A DNA stretch of 64,000 nt from Luteibacter sp. SG786 (GTDB lineage: Bacteria; Pseudomonadota; Gammaproteobacteria; Xanthomonadales; Rhodanobacteraceae), in the NCBI RefSeq assembly GCF_011759605.1, contig NZ_JAAOYX010000002.1:806001-870000 (forward strand), read 5' to 3'. This document shows, one piece after another, positions 10,087-19,399 of the stretch (within the stretch, counting starts at the first letter, position 1; each line of letters starts with the position of its first letter). The translations under genes and the position numbers were made by a program. The notes beneath the pieces are model-generated. The model was not told the DNA's origin, searched no databases, and worked only from the letters and a program-made list of their open reading frames with translations.

Positions 10087-10263
10087 TCAGGCGGGAGCGC
10101 GGGCCGAGCGCTGCCCACGACGCGCGCCGGAGCGGGAGTGATCGGCATGTTCCTGCCGCGGCGGCTTGCTGGGCTGGGGCACGAACACGCCCCTGCTTGC
10201 GAGGCTGCGCAACTGGGCGCAGTCGGAAGAGCCGTAATCGCGTTTGCCTGGTTCTCGTTGCAT
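10087..10263 (-). CDS. Candidate small protein, 58 residues
   Basis: ATG at 10263 has a strong ribosome-binding site, AGGAGA, seven bases upstream. The frame gives a 58-residue basic, hydrophilic protein with Arg/Gln/Ser-rich composition, no membrane segment and one Cys; it starts MQREPGKRDYGSSDC. A minus-strand terminator lies further downstream at 9786-9823. I do not recognise a family. The good start signal and the terminator argue for expression; low-complexity composition and lack of recognisable homology argue for caution. Confidence 0.4.
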   Translation of the reverse strand: MQREPGKRDYGSSDCAQLRSLASRGVFVPQPSKPPRQEHADHSRSGARRGQRSARAPA

Positions 10264-10349
10264 CGTTTTCTCCTGCCGCATCCGTCCCTCCGCGAACCCA
10301 CAGAGTGGGCGCGGGAAGGGAAATTTTCGGTGGCACGGGGGTGAACGTT

Positions 10350-10377
10350 CCGTGACAGCTCTTCACATCTGTCACGG
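10350..10377. repeat. Inverted repeat (9-base arms)
   Basis: CCGTGACAG at 10350-10358 and CTGTCACGG at 10369-10377 flank a 10-base loop, between the virJ stop and the small ORF. It has no T tract on either strand, so it may be an operator or a factor-dependent stop rather than an intrinsic terminator. Confidence 0.5.
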
Positions 10378-10388
10378 CGAGAAAACGG

Positions 10389-11195
10389 TTAAGGCGGCGT
10401 GGAGGGCGGCGCGGCCTTTCCGGGCATGCGCTGGATCAGTTCGGTGGCGAGACCTTCGTAATTCTCATCGAAGTGATGAGAACCGGGTTTGCGGAACACC
10501 TCAACGAAAGGCGGCAGCTTCGGATCGGTGCAGCCGCTTTCGTCCGCGTCCTCCGCGCCGTAATAGCAGGCCATGGGCGGTTTGCCGCCCAGCGCGGCGA
10601 TCGGGGGCATGGCATCGCTGTGTACCACCGGATTCAGCCATTGCAGGAGGTTGTGCGTGTGGGTGGTCCACCAGCCCTGCTGCATGTAGCCCTCGAGCTC
10701 GATCTCGAAGTTCACGTCGCGGCTCGCCGACAGAAGCACGAGCTGGCTGAGCCGCGCCCGGTTGTCCGGTCGCAGCTTGCCCACGATCGTCGGAAGCACG
10801 TCGGCGCCGAACGAATAACCGATCAGCAATACCCGCGACTTGTTCCACTGCCGTGTGTAGCGGTCGAGCAGGCCGTCGAGGTCGTGCGCGGATTCTTCAG
10901 GCGAACGGTATCGCCAGAAATACTTGAACGTGCTGACGCCGGCGACCGGGATACCTCGTTCGGTGAACACGGCCCCGAGACGCTGGTCGAGATCCCACCA
11001 TCCTCCGTCGCCGGAGTAGATGACGACGAGGAGATCTTCCTCACCCGTGGGCGCCGGCCTGAGGGCAGGCAGTTCGACCGTGGACTTCTCCATCGACGCG
11101 TGCGTCCAGGGATGCCATGCGAGCAATCCCAGCACGAGCAGTCCCAGGATCGAGAACAGCACGGAACGGAAAATTTTTCTCGCAAAGGGCTTCAT
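10389..11195 (-). CDS. virJ: VirJ/AcvB-family hydrolase (aminoacyl-phosphatidylglycerol hydrolase-like)
   Basis: 268 residues. A short N-terminal membrane anchor (about residues 10-28, VLFSILGLLVLGLLAW) precedes a VirJ-type alpha/beta hydrolase domain. Visible motifs are VVIYSGDGGWWDLD, the nucleophile elbow LIGYSFGADVLP (Ser in GYSFG), and a C-terminal GSHHFDENY with the catalytic His. VirJ/AcvB proteins act in the periplasm; Agrobacterium AcvB and Pseudomonas PA0919 hydrolyse lysyl- or alanyl-phosphatidylglycerol and are encoded beside the synthase. Here the ATG overlaps the mprF stop in an ATGA, so the two are translationally coupled. By analogy it would counterbalance MprF. Substrate assignment is by context. 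Confidence 0.85.
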   Translation of the reverse strand: MKPFARKIFRSVLFSILGLLVLGLLAWHPWTHASMEKSTVELPALRPAPTGEEDLLVVIYSGDGGWWDLDQRLGAVFTERGIPVAGVSTFKYFWRYRSPEESAHDLDGLLDRYTRQWNKSRVLLIGYSFGADVLPTIVGKLRPDNRARLSQLVLLSASRDVNFEIELEGYMQQGWWTTHTHNLLQWLNPVVHSDAMPPIAALGGKPPMACYYGAEDADESGCTDPKLPPFVEVFRKPGSHHFDENYEGLATELIQRMPGKAAPPSTPP

Positions 11196-13873
11196 CGGCG
11201 CACCACGCCGCCGAGACCGCCGGAGATCAGGCTGGCGACGTTCGCCAGCGCCAGCGGCAGGGCGATGCCGCCGGGCACCGCGATGTAACGCGGTTCCCAT
11301 TCCGGGTCGAATTTTTCCTTGTACCGATGCAGGCCGCGGAAGTTGTAGAAGCGCTCGCCACGGCCGAACACGATGGCGCCGAACCGGCTCCACAGTGGCG
11401 CCGTACGCCGGTTCTGCAGGCCCGACAGCGGGGCCATGCCCAGGTTGAACCAGCGATAGCCTTCGGCTTTCGCCCAGACCATCAGCTCGATGAAGAGGAA
11501 ATCCATGATGCCGGACGGGCCTTCGGGAAGGTGGCGCATGAGGTCGACGGAGGCTTCTTCCTTCGTCGCGGTGACGAAGACGTTCGCGAAGGCTACCGGT
11601 TCCTCGCCTTGCCACACCACCGCCATGGGCGTGCGGACCAGGTAGCGTTCGTCGAACAGGCCAAGCGAGAAGCGCTTCTCGCGCACCTTCTTGTCGCGCA
11701 GCCAGGCGTCTGAAATCGTTTTAAGTTTGGGCAGCAGGGCAGGCACGCCTTCGATCGGCACGATCTCCATGCGCAGGCCCTCGCGGGAGAGTTTGTTGAC
11801 CGTGCCGCGCAGGGTCTTTTTCGACTTGCCGTCGAGGTTGAAGTCGGCAAGGCGAACGCGAGCTTCCTCGCCGATCTTGAGCAGGTTCATGCCCACTTCC
11901 AGGTAGAGGTCCAGATCGCGCGGGCGCACCTGGTAGAACAGCGGCCAGCCGCCGGCGCGCTCGCAGTTCTCGCGGAAGGCCCACACCAGTTCCCGGCGCG
12001 CGTCTTCGTCGGTGCCTACCGGATCACCCATGGCCACCCAGCTCCGGCCCTCCACGTCGTACATGATGAAGGCACGGTCGTCCGGCGCGAACATCAGCAT
12101 CTTGTCGCCCACGAGGGCGAGATGGGCCTGGGCGGAATCGAAACCCTTCACCAGCGGCATGGCGCGTGCCAGTTCCGCCTCGCCGGGAAGGGCGCGGCGG
12201 GGCCGCGCCGGGCGGATGAGGTTGGCCAGCGCGAACAGCATCACCACGGCCGTGGCGCCGACCAGCGCGCGCAGGGCGCGCGGCGCGCCGCCATGGTGGA
12301 AGCTGAACTCCCACCAGAGGTTGTTGCTGTATTCGACGTGCTTGAAGCTGAAGAACACCAGCCAGGTGGCGCACGCCAGCACGGAGGCAATGGCCAGCAC
12401 CCAACCCGGCGAGAACGTGGCCCGGAACAGCGATGCCCGCCGGTAGAAATGACGGTGGGCGGGCGCCAGGGCCAGGGCCAGCAAGGAGAGCAGCGTCGCT
12501 TCTTCGTAATCGATGCCTTTGAGCAGCGAGAAGATCGCGCCGAGGATCAGGAGCACCAGCGTGAGTACGTATGCGGCGTCGAGCCGCCGCTGCAATCCGC
12601 GGGCGAGGATGAGCAGCAGCATGCCGACCACGCTGGAAAGGAAGTGCGACACCTCCACCAGCGGCAGGGGCACGAAGCCGCGCAGGATCTCCATGCGGCC
12701 GGGGATCGCCAGGGTGGCGCCGGAGAAGAGCAGCACCGCGCCGCTGACCAGGGTCAGCCCGGCGAAGAAGGGCGGCAGCAGGCTGCTGAACCACGGGGTG
12801 ATGAGCGCGGCATGGCGCAGGGCGCGCACCTCGCGCCAGATCACCAGCACCGTGGCCACGCCCAGCGGCAGCAGGTAGTAGACGAGGCGGAACGCGGCCA
12901 GCGAACCGAGGATCGGGGCCTCCAGCCCCTGGTTGCCGGTGGCCCCGAAGCCCGCGAGCATCACGGCTTCGAAGACGCCCAGGCCGCCGGGCACGTGGCT
13001 GATCAGGCCCGCCATCTGGGCCAGCACGAAGATCGCCAGGAAATGGCCAAAGCCCCCCGCGATCGCTTCCGGCATGAGCACGTAGAGCACGCTCGCGGCC
13101 AGACCCCAGTCGAACGCGCCGATCAGGATCTGCCGCGCCGCCACGGCGGGTGTCGGCGTGTTCACCGACCAGCGCCAGATCCGCACCGGACGTCGCACTG
13201 CCACGGCGATGGCGAACCAGGCCAGGGGAACGAGGAGCAGGAGGATCGCCAGCGGAATGCGCAACCCGGACAAGGGCACGTCGGGCGGAATGGGCACCAG
13301 CAGCAGCGTGGCCCCGGTCAGTGCGGCCAGCCCGAGCCAGAAGCTCAGGGTGGTGTAGAGCACCACGCGCGCCACCTCGCCCGTGGTCAATCCGGCCTGG
13401 ACGTAGAAGCGGTAGCGGATGGAGCCCGACACCAGCAGCGACATGCCAAGGGCATTGGAGAAGGCGTAGCTGATGAAGGAGATGAAGGCGACGCGCGGTG
13501 CGGGCAGGCGCTTGCCGACGCTGGCCAGCCCGAACCAGTCGTAAAGCGTCATCACCGCGAAGCCGGCGGCCGTGAGCACCACGGCCAGGACGATGTCGGC
13601 GCGGGGCAGCGAGTGGACATATCCGGCAATTTGTCGATACGTGACCTCGCTGGCCATGGCATGCAGGGCCCATAGGGCGAGGCCGAGCAGCAGCACGGAA
13701 AGCAGGGGCCCGCCGACCCGCCGGAGCAGGGTCGCGTACAGGGCTTGCCGCGGGCTGGATGGGTCGGTCGACGGGAGCTCCGTCAGGTTTTCGTGCTCCA
13801 CGTGCGCCGTGGCTCCGATCAATCGTAAGGTCGTGTAGGTTGCCACAGCACGCACGCGTGCGGCAGGCGACAA
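11192..13873 (-). CDS. mprF: MprF-type phosphatidylglycerol aminoacyltransferase/flippase
   Basis: 893 residues as drawn. The N-terminal half contains many membrane helices (flippase-like, UPF0104/LPG_synthase_TM), including segments near VLLLGLALWALHAM and GLISHVPGGLGVFE, the latter a hallmark of the flippase domain. The C-terminal third is the soluble DUF2156 transferase, with DDRAFIMYDVEGRSWVAMGD, QVRPRDLDLYLEVGMNLLKI and FNLGMAPLSGL. MprF transfers an amino acid from aminoacyl-tRNA to phosphatidylglycerol and moves the product to the outer leaflet, lowering surface charge and raising resistance to cationic peptides. The start is uncertain: TTG 13873 has a GGGGG-type site, and GTG 13801 is an alternative. 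Coupled to virJ downstream. Confidence 0.92.
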   Translation of the reverse strand: MSPAARVRAVATYTTLRLIGATAHVEHENLTELPSTDPSSPRQALYATLLRRVGGPLLSVLLLGLALWALHAMASEVTYRQIAGYVHSLPRADIVLAVVLTAAGFAVMTLYDWFGLASVGKRLPAPRVAFISFISYAFSNALGMSLLVSGSIRYRFYVQAGLTTGEVARVVLYTTLSFWLGLAALTGATLLLVPIPPDVPLSGLRIPLAILLLLVPLAWFAIAVAVRRPVRIWRWSVNTPTPAVAARQILIGAFDWGLAASVLYVLMPEAIAGGFGHFLAIFVLAQMAGLISHVPGGLGVFEAVMLAGFGATGNQGLEAPILGSLAAFRLVYYLLPLGVATVLVIWREVRALRHAALITPWFSSLLPPFFAGLTLVSGAVLLFSGATLAIPGRMEILRGFVPLPLVEVSHFLSSVVGMLLLILARGLQRRLDAAYVLTLVLLILGAIFSLLKGIDYEEATLLSLLALALAPAHRHFYRRASLFRATFSPGWVLAIASVLACATWLVFFSFKHVEYSNNLWWEFSFHHGGAPRALRALVGATAVVMLFALANLIRPARPRRALPGEAELARAMPLVKGFDSAQAHLALVGDKMLMFAPDDRAFIMYDVEGRSWVAMGDPVGTDEDARRELVWAFRENCERAGGWPLFYQVRPRDLDLYLEVGMNLLKIGEEARVRLADFNLDGKSKKTLRGTVNKLSREGLRMEIVPIEGVPALLPKLKTISDAWLRDKKVREKRFSLGLFDERYLVRTPMAVVWQGEEPVAFANVFVTATKEEASVDLMRHLPEGPSGIMDFLFIELMVWAKAEGYRWFNLGMAPLSGLQNRRTAPLWSRFGAIVFGRGERFYNFRGLHRYKEKFDPEWEPRYIAVPGGIALPLALANVASLISGGLGGVVRR

Positions 13874-14005
13874 ATTTCCCCCGCCAGAGCGTGCCCTGCC
13901 GGACGAAAGGTTGAGCTAAGCAAAAGGAAAGCCCAGTGTAAGCGGTTCTTCATACCCTGCGAACCTGCCGCGCTCCTTTCTGCGCCGGTCCGCCAGCGAG
14001 GTTCC

Positions 14006-15952
14006 ATGTCTTCCGCCTATCCGGCCCCGCGCACCCTCCGTCAGCGCTTCAGGCCCCTGCTCTGGTTCGGCGCCGTCTTCGTCGGCGTCGCCTTTCTCGT
14101 CCGTCTGATCCTGCTGATCAAGACGCGCCATGAGGTGCCCGCCGATATCGGCTCGTGGCTGTACCTGTTCGCGGTCGGATTCGGCTACGACGTGGTCACC
14201 TTCATCTATTTCGCCTGGCCACTGGTGCTGGTGCTGTGGCTGCTGCCCCGCCGGGCGTACCTTTCGCGCTGGGGCCACCGTGGCGTGTTCGCGCTGTGCG
14301 CCGTGCTGGCGTTCGCGGTGCTCTACCTCGGCGCAGCGGAACTCGTGTTCTGGGGGGAGTTCAGCGCGCGCTTCAACTTCATCGCCGTGGACTACCTGGT
14401 CTATACGCATGAGGTGGTGGGCAACATCCGCGAGTCCTACCCGATCGCCACGTGGACGGCGCTGCTGCTGGCCGCCGCCTTTGTCGTCATGGTGCTGAGC
14501 CGTCGCGTGCTGGCGCCGCGCGACGAGGGCTCGCGCTTCCTGGGACGCACCGCCGTGGTCGGGGGCTGGCTCGTGCTTACCGTGGCGGTAAGCTTCGCCG
14601 TCACCGGTGCGATGAAAGACCGTTCAAGCAACAACTACGTGAACGAACTGGCCGGTAACGGCATCTACCAGTTTTTCGCTGCCTTCCGCGAGAACGAACT
14701 CGACTACGCGAAGTACTACCCCACCCTGCCCGACGACCAGGCGTTCGCGAACCTGCGCGGCCTGCTGAAGACGCCCGACGCCACGTTCACCAGCAACGAC
14801 CCGCAGGACATCACGCGCAACATCGTGGCAGACCGCCCCGAGAAAAAGCTCAATGTGGTGCTGATCAGTGTCGAGAGCCTGTCCGGCGACTACGTGGAAG
14901 GGCTCGACGTCAGCAAGCACAAACATCTGATGCCGAACCTCGACGCACTGGCGGCGAAGAGCCTGTTCTTCACCGAGCTTTACGCAAACGGCACGCGCAC
15001 CGTGCGCGGCCTGGAAGCGTTGGCCCTGTCGGTACCGCCGACGCCCGGCGAATCGATCGTGAAGCGTCCGAACAACGAGAACCTCTGGTCGCTCGCCGAC
15101 GTGTTCAACGCGAAGGGTTACGAGTCCGAGTTCCTCTACGGAGGCTACGGTTACTTCGACAACATGAATCACTTCTTCGCAAGCAACGGCTACACGGCGG
15201 TCGACCGCAACGCCATTGCCGACAAGGACATCCATGCGGAGAACGTGTGGGGTGTGGCCGATGAAGACTTGTTCACGCTGGTCATGAAGCGAATGGATGC
15301 CGCTTATGCGAAGGGCAAGCCGTACTTCGGCCACGTGATGACCACCTCGAACCACCGGCCTTTCACGTTCCCGGAGGGACGCGTCAAGCTGCCCCAGGGC
15401 TCGCGCCGTGCCGCCGTGCAATACACCGACTGGGCGATCGCGGATTTCCTGAAGCGCGCGTCCACGAAGCCGTGGTTCGACGACACGATCTTCGTAATCA
15501 CCGCCGATCACTGCGCCACCAGCGCGGGCAAGACGAGCCTTCCGGTAGACCGCTACCACATCCCGCTCTTCATCTATTCGCCGAAGCACGTGCAGCCCGG
15601 GCGCGTGGATCGCCTGATGAGCCAGATCGATATCCCGCCGACGCTGCTGGGCATGCTCGGTTTCAGCTATACCTCGCGCTTCTATGGTTACGACCTGTTC
15701 CGGCTCGAGCCGGGTCGCGAGCGCGCGTTCCTGAGCACGTACCAGGAGCTGGGTTACCTCCACGGCGACCGCCTCACGTCGCTGGTGCCACGCATGCCGG
15801 TGAAACAGATGGTGCCCGAACGCAGCACCGGCGATGCCACGCCGGTGGATCATCCGGACCCGGTGGATTCGAAGGACGCCATCACGTACTACCAGACGGC
15901 GGCGTACCTGTTCACGCATGGCTTGATGAAGCGCAAGGCCCCGTCGCCCTGA
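14006..15952 (+). CDS. LtaS/OpgB-type membrane sulfatase (phosphoglycerol transferase family)
   Basis: 648 residues. Five N-terminal membrane helices (first about residues 19-38, last about 185-202) carry a periplasmic sulfatase-fold domain. Metal and nucleophile motifs are present: VVLISVESLSGDY (Glu about 290), YANGTRTVRG (Thr about 330) and ITADHCATSAGKT. In this family a threonine takes phosphoglycerol from phosphatidylglycerol; in Gram-negatives relatives decorate osmoregulated periplasmic glucans (OpgB) or lipid A/LPS with phospho-groups. Which acceptor is used here is unknown. ATG 14006 has GAGG five bases upstream. The gene is divergent from mprF, so two envelope phosphatidylglycerol-using enzymes share a 132-base intergenic region. 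Confidence 0.88.
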   Translation: MSSAYPAPRTLRQRFRPLLWFGAVFVGVAFLVRLILLIKTRHEVPADIGSWLYLFAVGFGYDVVTFIYFAWPLVLVLWLLPRRAYLSRWGHRGVFALCAVLAFAVLYLGAAELVFWGEFSARFNFIAVDYLVYTHEVVGNIRESYPIATWTALLLAAAFVVMVLSRRVLAPRDEGSRFLGRTAVVGGWLVLTVAVSFAVTGAMKDRSSNNYVNELAGNGIYQFFAAFRENELDYAKYYPTLPDDQAFANLRGLLKTPDATFTSNDPQDITRNIVADRPEKKLNVVLISVESLSGDYVEGLDVSKHKHLMPNLDALAAKSLFFTELYANGTRTVRGLEALALSVPPTPGESIVKRPNNENLWSLADVFNAKGYESEFLYGGYGYFDNMNHFFASNGYTAVDRNAIADKDIHAENVWGVADEDLFTLVMKRMDAAYAKGKPYFGHVMTTSNHRPFTFPEGRVKLPQGSRRAAVQYTDWAIADFLKRASTKPWFDDTIFVITADHCATSAGKTSLPVDRYHIPLFIYSPKHVQPGRVDRLMSQIDIPPTLLGMLGFSYTSRFYGYDLFRLEPGRERAFLSTYQELGYLHGDRLTSLVPRMPVKQMVPERSTGDATPVDHPDPVDSKDAITYYQTAAYLFTHGLMKRKAPSP

Positions 15953-15959
15953 GAACTTC

Positions 15960-16037
15960 TGTAGGAGCCGCTATAGCGGCGAGGGAAATCTTGCGAGTGT
16001 GTCGCGAGGTTTCCTCGCCGCTATAGCGGCTCCTACA
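15960..16037. repeat. REP-like palindrome with 25-base perfect arms
   Basis: Arms 15960-15984 and 16013-16037 are perfect inverted copies (TGTAGGAGCCGCTATAGCGG type), with further pairing of GAAA and TTTC inside. It lies between the convergent sulfatase and nadV genes. It is a sister family to the TGTGGGAGCC elements (A for G at the fifth base and a GCTATAGC core). It probably acts as a bidirectional stop. Confidence 0.8.
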
Positions 16038-16061
16038 GCATCAAGGAATCAAGGCGATGCG

Positions 16062-17495
16062 TCAGCGTCCTGCCGCCGCCCGTTCTCTCACTTCCGCGAA
16101 CGTCCAGTCGCGTATCAGCTCGCCGTTTTCCCACACCGTGACCATCGCTTCTTCCCAGCCCGGGTCGATCGCTTCGGCCGGCAGCGACACGGCGTCGTCG
16201 GGGAGAGGCACGGTGCGGTAGCTGCCGTACTCGCGGTGGCGCAGCAAGGTCATGCGGCCCCGCTTGGACAGCTTGCCCTGATCCGTCACCGGGTCCTTCC
16301 AGACGTCGCGCCAATGCCCGTCGATGCGTGCCGCGGAGCATTTCAGCGCGAACTTCTGCGTGTCTCGCGTGAGTTTCTGAAGTAACGCGCCGCCCATGCC
16401 GAACGCGAGGTTGTCTGCCGAGTAGCCGGCGCAGGTGATGCGCTCGAGGATGGCGCGGATGCTTTCCGGGTTGACCCCGTCGCCCTGGATCACCCGCACA
16501 TGGTTGAGCACGCGGTAGCCCTTGCCGTTCACCGTACTGCCGAAGGCGTCGTTGAGCAGGCTCACGCAACGGTGCACCACCTCCACGGGATCGCCGGAAT
16601 CCGGGCGAACCACCACCGTGGCGCCGGACGCGATGACTTCGTCGCGAAGCGTCTTGCCCCAGTGCTCGGAAATGGCGTGGAAGATGTCGTAACTGTCCGA
16701 TACCACCGCGACCAGAGAACCCGGTCGGGCGAACCGCTTCAGCATGTTGCGGTAGGCATCCACCTCGTGCTCCCTGCCCCAGCTGGTGATGGTGCTGTGC
16801 TCGGCCGCGGGTATGGAGAAGCCTGCCATCGGCTCGCCGTAATAGGCGCGGGCGGCAAGCACGCCCGACACCGTATCGGTGCCCAGGAAGTTCACCAGGT
16901 GGGCCATGCCGCCGAGGCCGGCCGACTCCGCGCTGGACACACCACGCGCACCGAAGTCGTGCAGCTTGAACGGGATCTGCCCGGCGGGGTCGTCGGACGA
17001 GCGCTCGAGATAGTGGAGTATCGTGCGTCGCGCCTGCCAGCTGATGCTGGATACCGTCACGGGGTACCAGAGCCGGAGCAGGAGCGTTTCCAGATAGGAA
17101 GGAAGCCAGTAGGCCGCGGGATCGGTCGATTCGATGGTCACCAGCGCCTGGTGCGTGGGCACCACGCTTCCCTCGGGAACGGCACGGATGCGCACGGGCA
17201 GGCGTCCGCCGTGGGCTTCGACGATGTGCCGCCAGCCCTCTTCGTTGAACGGCTCGCCATGTGCCGCGAAGAAGTCGCGCGCCTCGTCCACGTGCGCGTG
17301 GGTGACGGGCTGGCCGAGGCGCGACTTCAGGATTGCCTGCAGGCCGAAGAACACGGTGCTTTCGTAGGTGCCGCCACGCGATTCCACGTAGAAGAACGTG
17401 GCATCGGTGCCGGGCGGGTACTGCAGCCAATGACTGGCCTTGTAGCTGTCGGTGTCGAGGATGGGATTGTCGAGGGGAGTGCCGTGGGTCGTCAT
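16062..17495 (-). CDS. nadV: Nicotinamide phosphoribosyltransferase
   Basis: 477 residues, the usual size for NadV/NAMPT (about 460-490). The start MTTHGTPLDNPILDTDSYK shows the conserved DTDSYK substrate-binding segment. FKLHDFGARGVSS, GGMAHLVNFLGTDT and the IPAAEHSTITSWG segment carrying the phosphorylatable His follow. VVRPDSGDP and NLAFGMGGALLQK bind the ribose-phosphate. The enzyme makes nicotinamide mononucleotide from nicotinamide and PRPP, a two-step salvage to NAD independent of nicotinamidase. ATG 17495 gives the canonical N-terminus; ATG 17507 adds four residues. The gene is downstream of the pirin gene (35-base gap, same strand). No NMN adenylyltransferase or NUDIX partner is adjacent. 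Confidence 0.93.
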   Translation of the reverse strand: MTTHGTPLDNPILDTDSYKASHWLQYPPGTDATFFYVESRGGTYESTVFFGLQAILKSRLGQPVTHAHVDEARDFFAAHGEPFNEEGWRHIVEAHGGRLPVRIRAVPEGSVVPTHQALVTIESTDPAAYWLPSYLETLLLRLWYPVTVSSISWQARRTILHYLERSSDDPAGQIPFKLHDFGARGVSSAESAGLGGMAHLVNFLGTDTVSGVLAARAYYGEPMAGFSIPAAEHSTITSWGREHEVDAYRNMLKRFARPGSLVAVVSDSYDIFHAISEHWGKTLRDEVIASGATVVVRPDSGDPVEVVHRCVSLLNDAFGSTVNGKGYRVLNHVRVIQGDGVNPESIRAILERITCAGYSADNLAFGMGGALLQKLTRDTQKFALKCSAARIDGHWRDVWKDPVTDQGKLSKRGRMTLLRHREYGSYRTVPLPDDAVSLPAEAIDPGWEEAMVTVWENGELIRDWTFAEVRERAAAGR

Positions 17496-17530
17496 GACCC
17501 ACAGCATACCCCCGGCTTACCGCCGCGCCA

Positions 17531-18232
17531 TCAGGCGGCGGTGTCGACCAGCACCAGTTCGGCGTCGGTAGCGGCGGTGACGCGCAGCGTCGTTTCGTCG
17601 CGGATCGCCGCACCGTCGCCCTTGCCGAGCGCGATGCCGTTCACTTCGACCGAACCCGCGGCCGGCACCATGTACGCGTAGCGACCCGGGGCGAGCGTGT
17701 ATTCCACGGTCTCACCGGCCTTCACGCTGGCGCCGAGCACGCGTGCATCGGTACGGATCGGCAGGGCGTCGTCGTCGCCGGCGATGCCGCTGGCGAGGGT
17801 CACGAAACGGCCGGAACGCTCGCCCTTCGGAAACGGGCGGGTGCCCCACGACGGTGCCTTGCGTTCGCCGTCCGGAATGATCCAGATCTGGAAGATCCGC
17901 GTCGCTTCCGGCTCGGCGTTGTACTCGGCGTGACGGATGCCGGTACCGGCGCTCATCACCTGCACGTCGCCCGCCTCGGTGCGGCCCTTGTTGCCCAGGC
18001 TGTCCTCGTGGGTGATCGCGCCTTCGCGAACGTAGGTGATGATCTCCATGTCCGAGTGCGGGTGCGGCGGGAAGCCGGTACCGGCGGCGATGGTGTCGTC
18101 GTTCCAGACGCGCAGCGCGCCCCAGCCCATGCGCTTCGGGTCGTGGTAGGAGGCAAACGAAAAGTGGTGCTTGGCATCGAGCCAACCGTGGTTGGCACCG
18201 CCCAGGCTCTCGAAACGGCGGACGTCGATCAT
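17531..18232 (-). CDS. Pirin family protein (YhhW-like bicupin)
   Basis: 233 residues, the normal size for bacterial pirins. The N-terminal cupin carries [15 protein letters not shown], with the His residues of the metal site, and [14 protein letters not shown]; the C-terminal cupin is shorter and degenerate. Bacterial pirins of the YhhW group bind a divalent metal and can oxidise quercetin, though the physiological role is often unclear. ATG 18232 has GGGGGAG seven bases upstream; the longer frame upstream is rejected. It is divergent from the luciferase-like monooxygenase and in line with nadV, so the latter two may be co-transcribed. Confidence 0.9.
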   Translation of the reverse strand: MIDVRRFESLGGANHGWLDAKHHFSFASYHDPKRMGWGALRVWNDDTIAAGTGFPPHPHSDMEIITYVREGAITHEDSLGNKGRTEAGDVQVMSAGTGIRHAEYNAEPEATRIFQIWIIPDGERKAPSWGTRPFPKGERSGRFVTLASGIAGDDDALPIRTDARVLGASVKAGETVEYTLAPGRYAYMVPAAGSVEVNGIALGKGDGAAIRDETTLRVTAATDAELVLVDTAA

Positions 18233-18399
18233 GTGTTGCTCCCCCGGAGTTACCGGACTGGATGAGTGGATGGGTGTATTTTCCTCCTCTCGTTCGTCCG
18301 TGGAGCATCGTTCGCCGGAACGCATTGTTTCCTCCACGCACCGATCCCATGTGGGACGGATCGGCGGTTTTCCGCCACCCCCATCGAAGGTGCTTCCGG

Positions 18400-19395
18400 A
18401 TGATTCCATTCTCGGTGCTCGACCTGTCCCCCGTCGTACGCGGCGCCACGCCCGGCGACGCCCTGCGCAATTCGCGCGATCTGGCCATGCATACCGAGGC
18501 GCTGGGCTTCCACCGCTACTGGCTGGCCGAGCACCACAACATGACGGGTATCGCCAGCGCGGCCACGGCCGTCGTGATCGGTTACATCGCGGAAGCCACG
18601 AAGACGATCCGCGTGGGCTCCGGCGGCATCATGTTGCCCAACCACGCCCCGCTGGTGATCGCCGAGCAGTTTGGCACGCTGGCTTCGCTGTACCCGGGCC
18701 GCATCGACCTGGGCCTGGGCCGCGCCCCGGGTACCGACTACGCCACCGCGCGCGCGCTCCGGCGCGACCTTGGGCCCAGCGACGACCGCTTCCCCGACGA
18801 CGTGCAGGAACTGCAACTCTACCTGGGACCCCAACAACCCGGTCAGACGGTTCGCGCGGTGCCCGGCATGGACACCAACGTGCCCCTCTGGCTGCTTGGC
18901 TCCAGCCTTTTCAGTGCGCGGCTCGCGGCGGAACTGGGCCTGCCGTTCGCCTTTGCCTCCCACTTCGCGCCCGATCTCATGATGAAGGCGCTCGAGGTCT
19001 ACCGCACGATGTTCCGGCCGTCGGACGTGCTTGCGAAGCCGTATGCGATGCTCGGCATCAACGTGGTCGCCGCCGACACCGACGAAGAGGCGCGACGCCT
19101 TTTCACCTCGCAGCAGCAGGCCTTCTGGAACCTGCGGCGTGGCGCCCCCGGCCAGTTGCCGCCGCCCGTGAACTCGATGGACGGCGTATGGACGCCGATG
19201 GAGAAGGCGCAGGTGGACCATGCGCTCTCGTGCGCCGTGGTCGGTTCGGCGGATACGGTGCGCGAAGGTCTGGCCGCCTTCATCGAACGCACGGTCGCCG
19301 ACGAACTCATCATAACTGCGCAGGTCTTCGATCACGAAGCACGCAAGCGCTCCTATACCCTCGTCGCCGAACAGCACGCGAAGCTGGCTGCCTGA
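18400..19395 (+). CDS. Luciferase-like (LLM class) flavin-dependent oxidoreductase
   Basis: 331 residues. It starts [12 protein letters not shown], typical of the YhbW/MsnO8 subfamily. It contains [57 protein letters not shown] and a C-terminal [12 protein letters not shown]. These proteins are TIM-barrel monooxygenases using reduced FMN; substrates of this subfamily are mostly unknown. GAAGG lies upstream of ATG 18400. The PIN-domain gene begins four bases after its stop codon, so the two are probably one transcript. Confidence 0.88.
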   Translation: MIPFSVLDLSPVVRGATPGDALRNSRDLAMHTEALGFHRYWLAEHHNMTGIASAATAVVIGYIAEATKTIRVGSGGIMLPNHAPLVIAEQFGTLASLYPGRIDLGLGRAPGTDYATARALRRDLGPSDDRFPDDVQELQLYLGPQQPGQTVRAVPGMDTNVPLWLLGSSLFSARLAAELGLPFAFASHFAPDLMMKALEVYRTMFRPSDVLAKPYAMLGINVVAADTDEEARRLFTSQQQAFWNLRRGAPGQLPPPVNSMDGVWTPMEKAQVDHALSCAVVGSADTVREGLAAFIERTVADELIITAQVFDHEARKRSYTLVAEQHAKLAA

Positions 19396-19399
19396 CACG

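Noticed and set aside
10350-10377. Inverted repeat as a Crp/Clp site
   Set aside because: The half sites are spaced seven bases apart rather than six and the outer positions do not fit; retained only as an inverted repeat.
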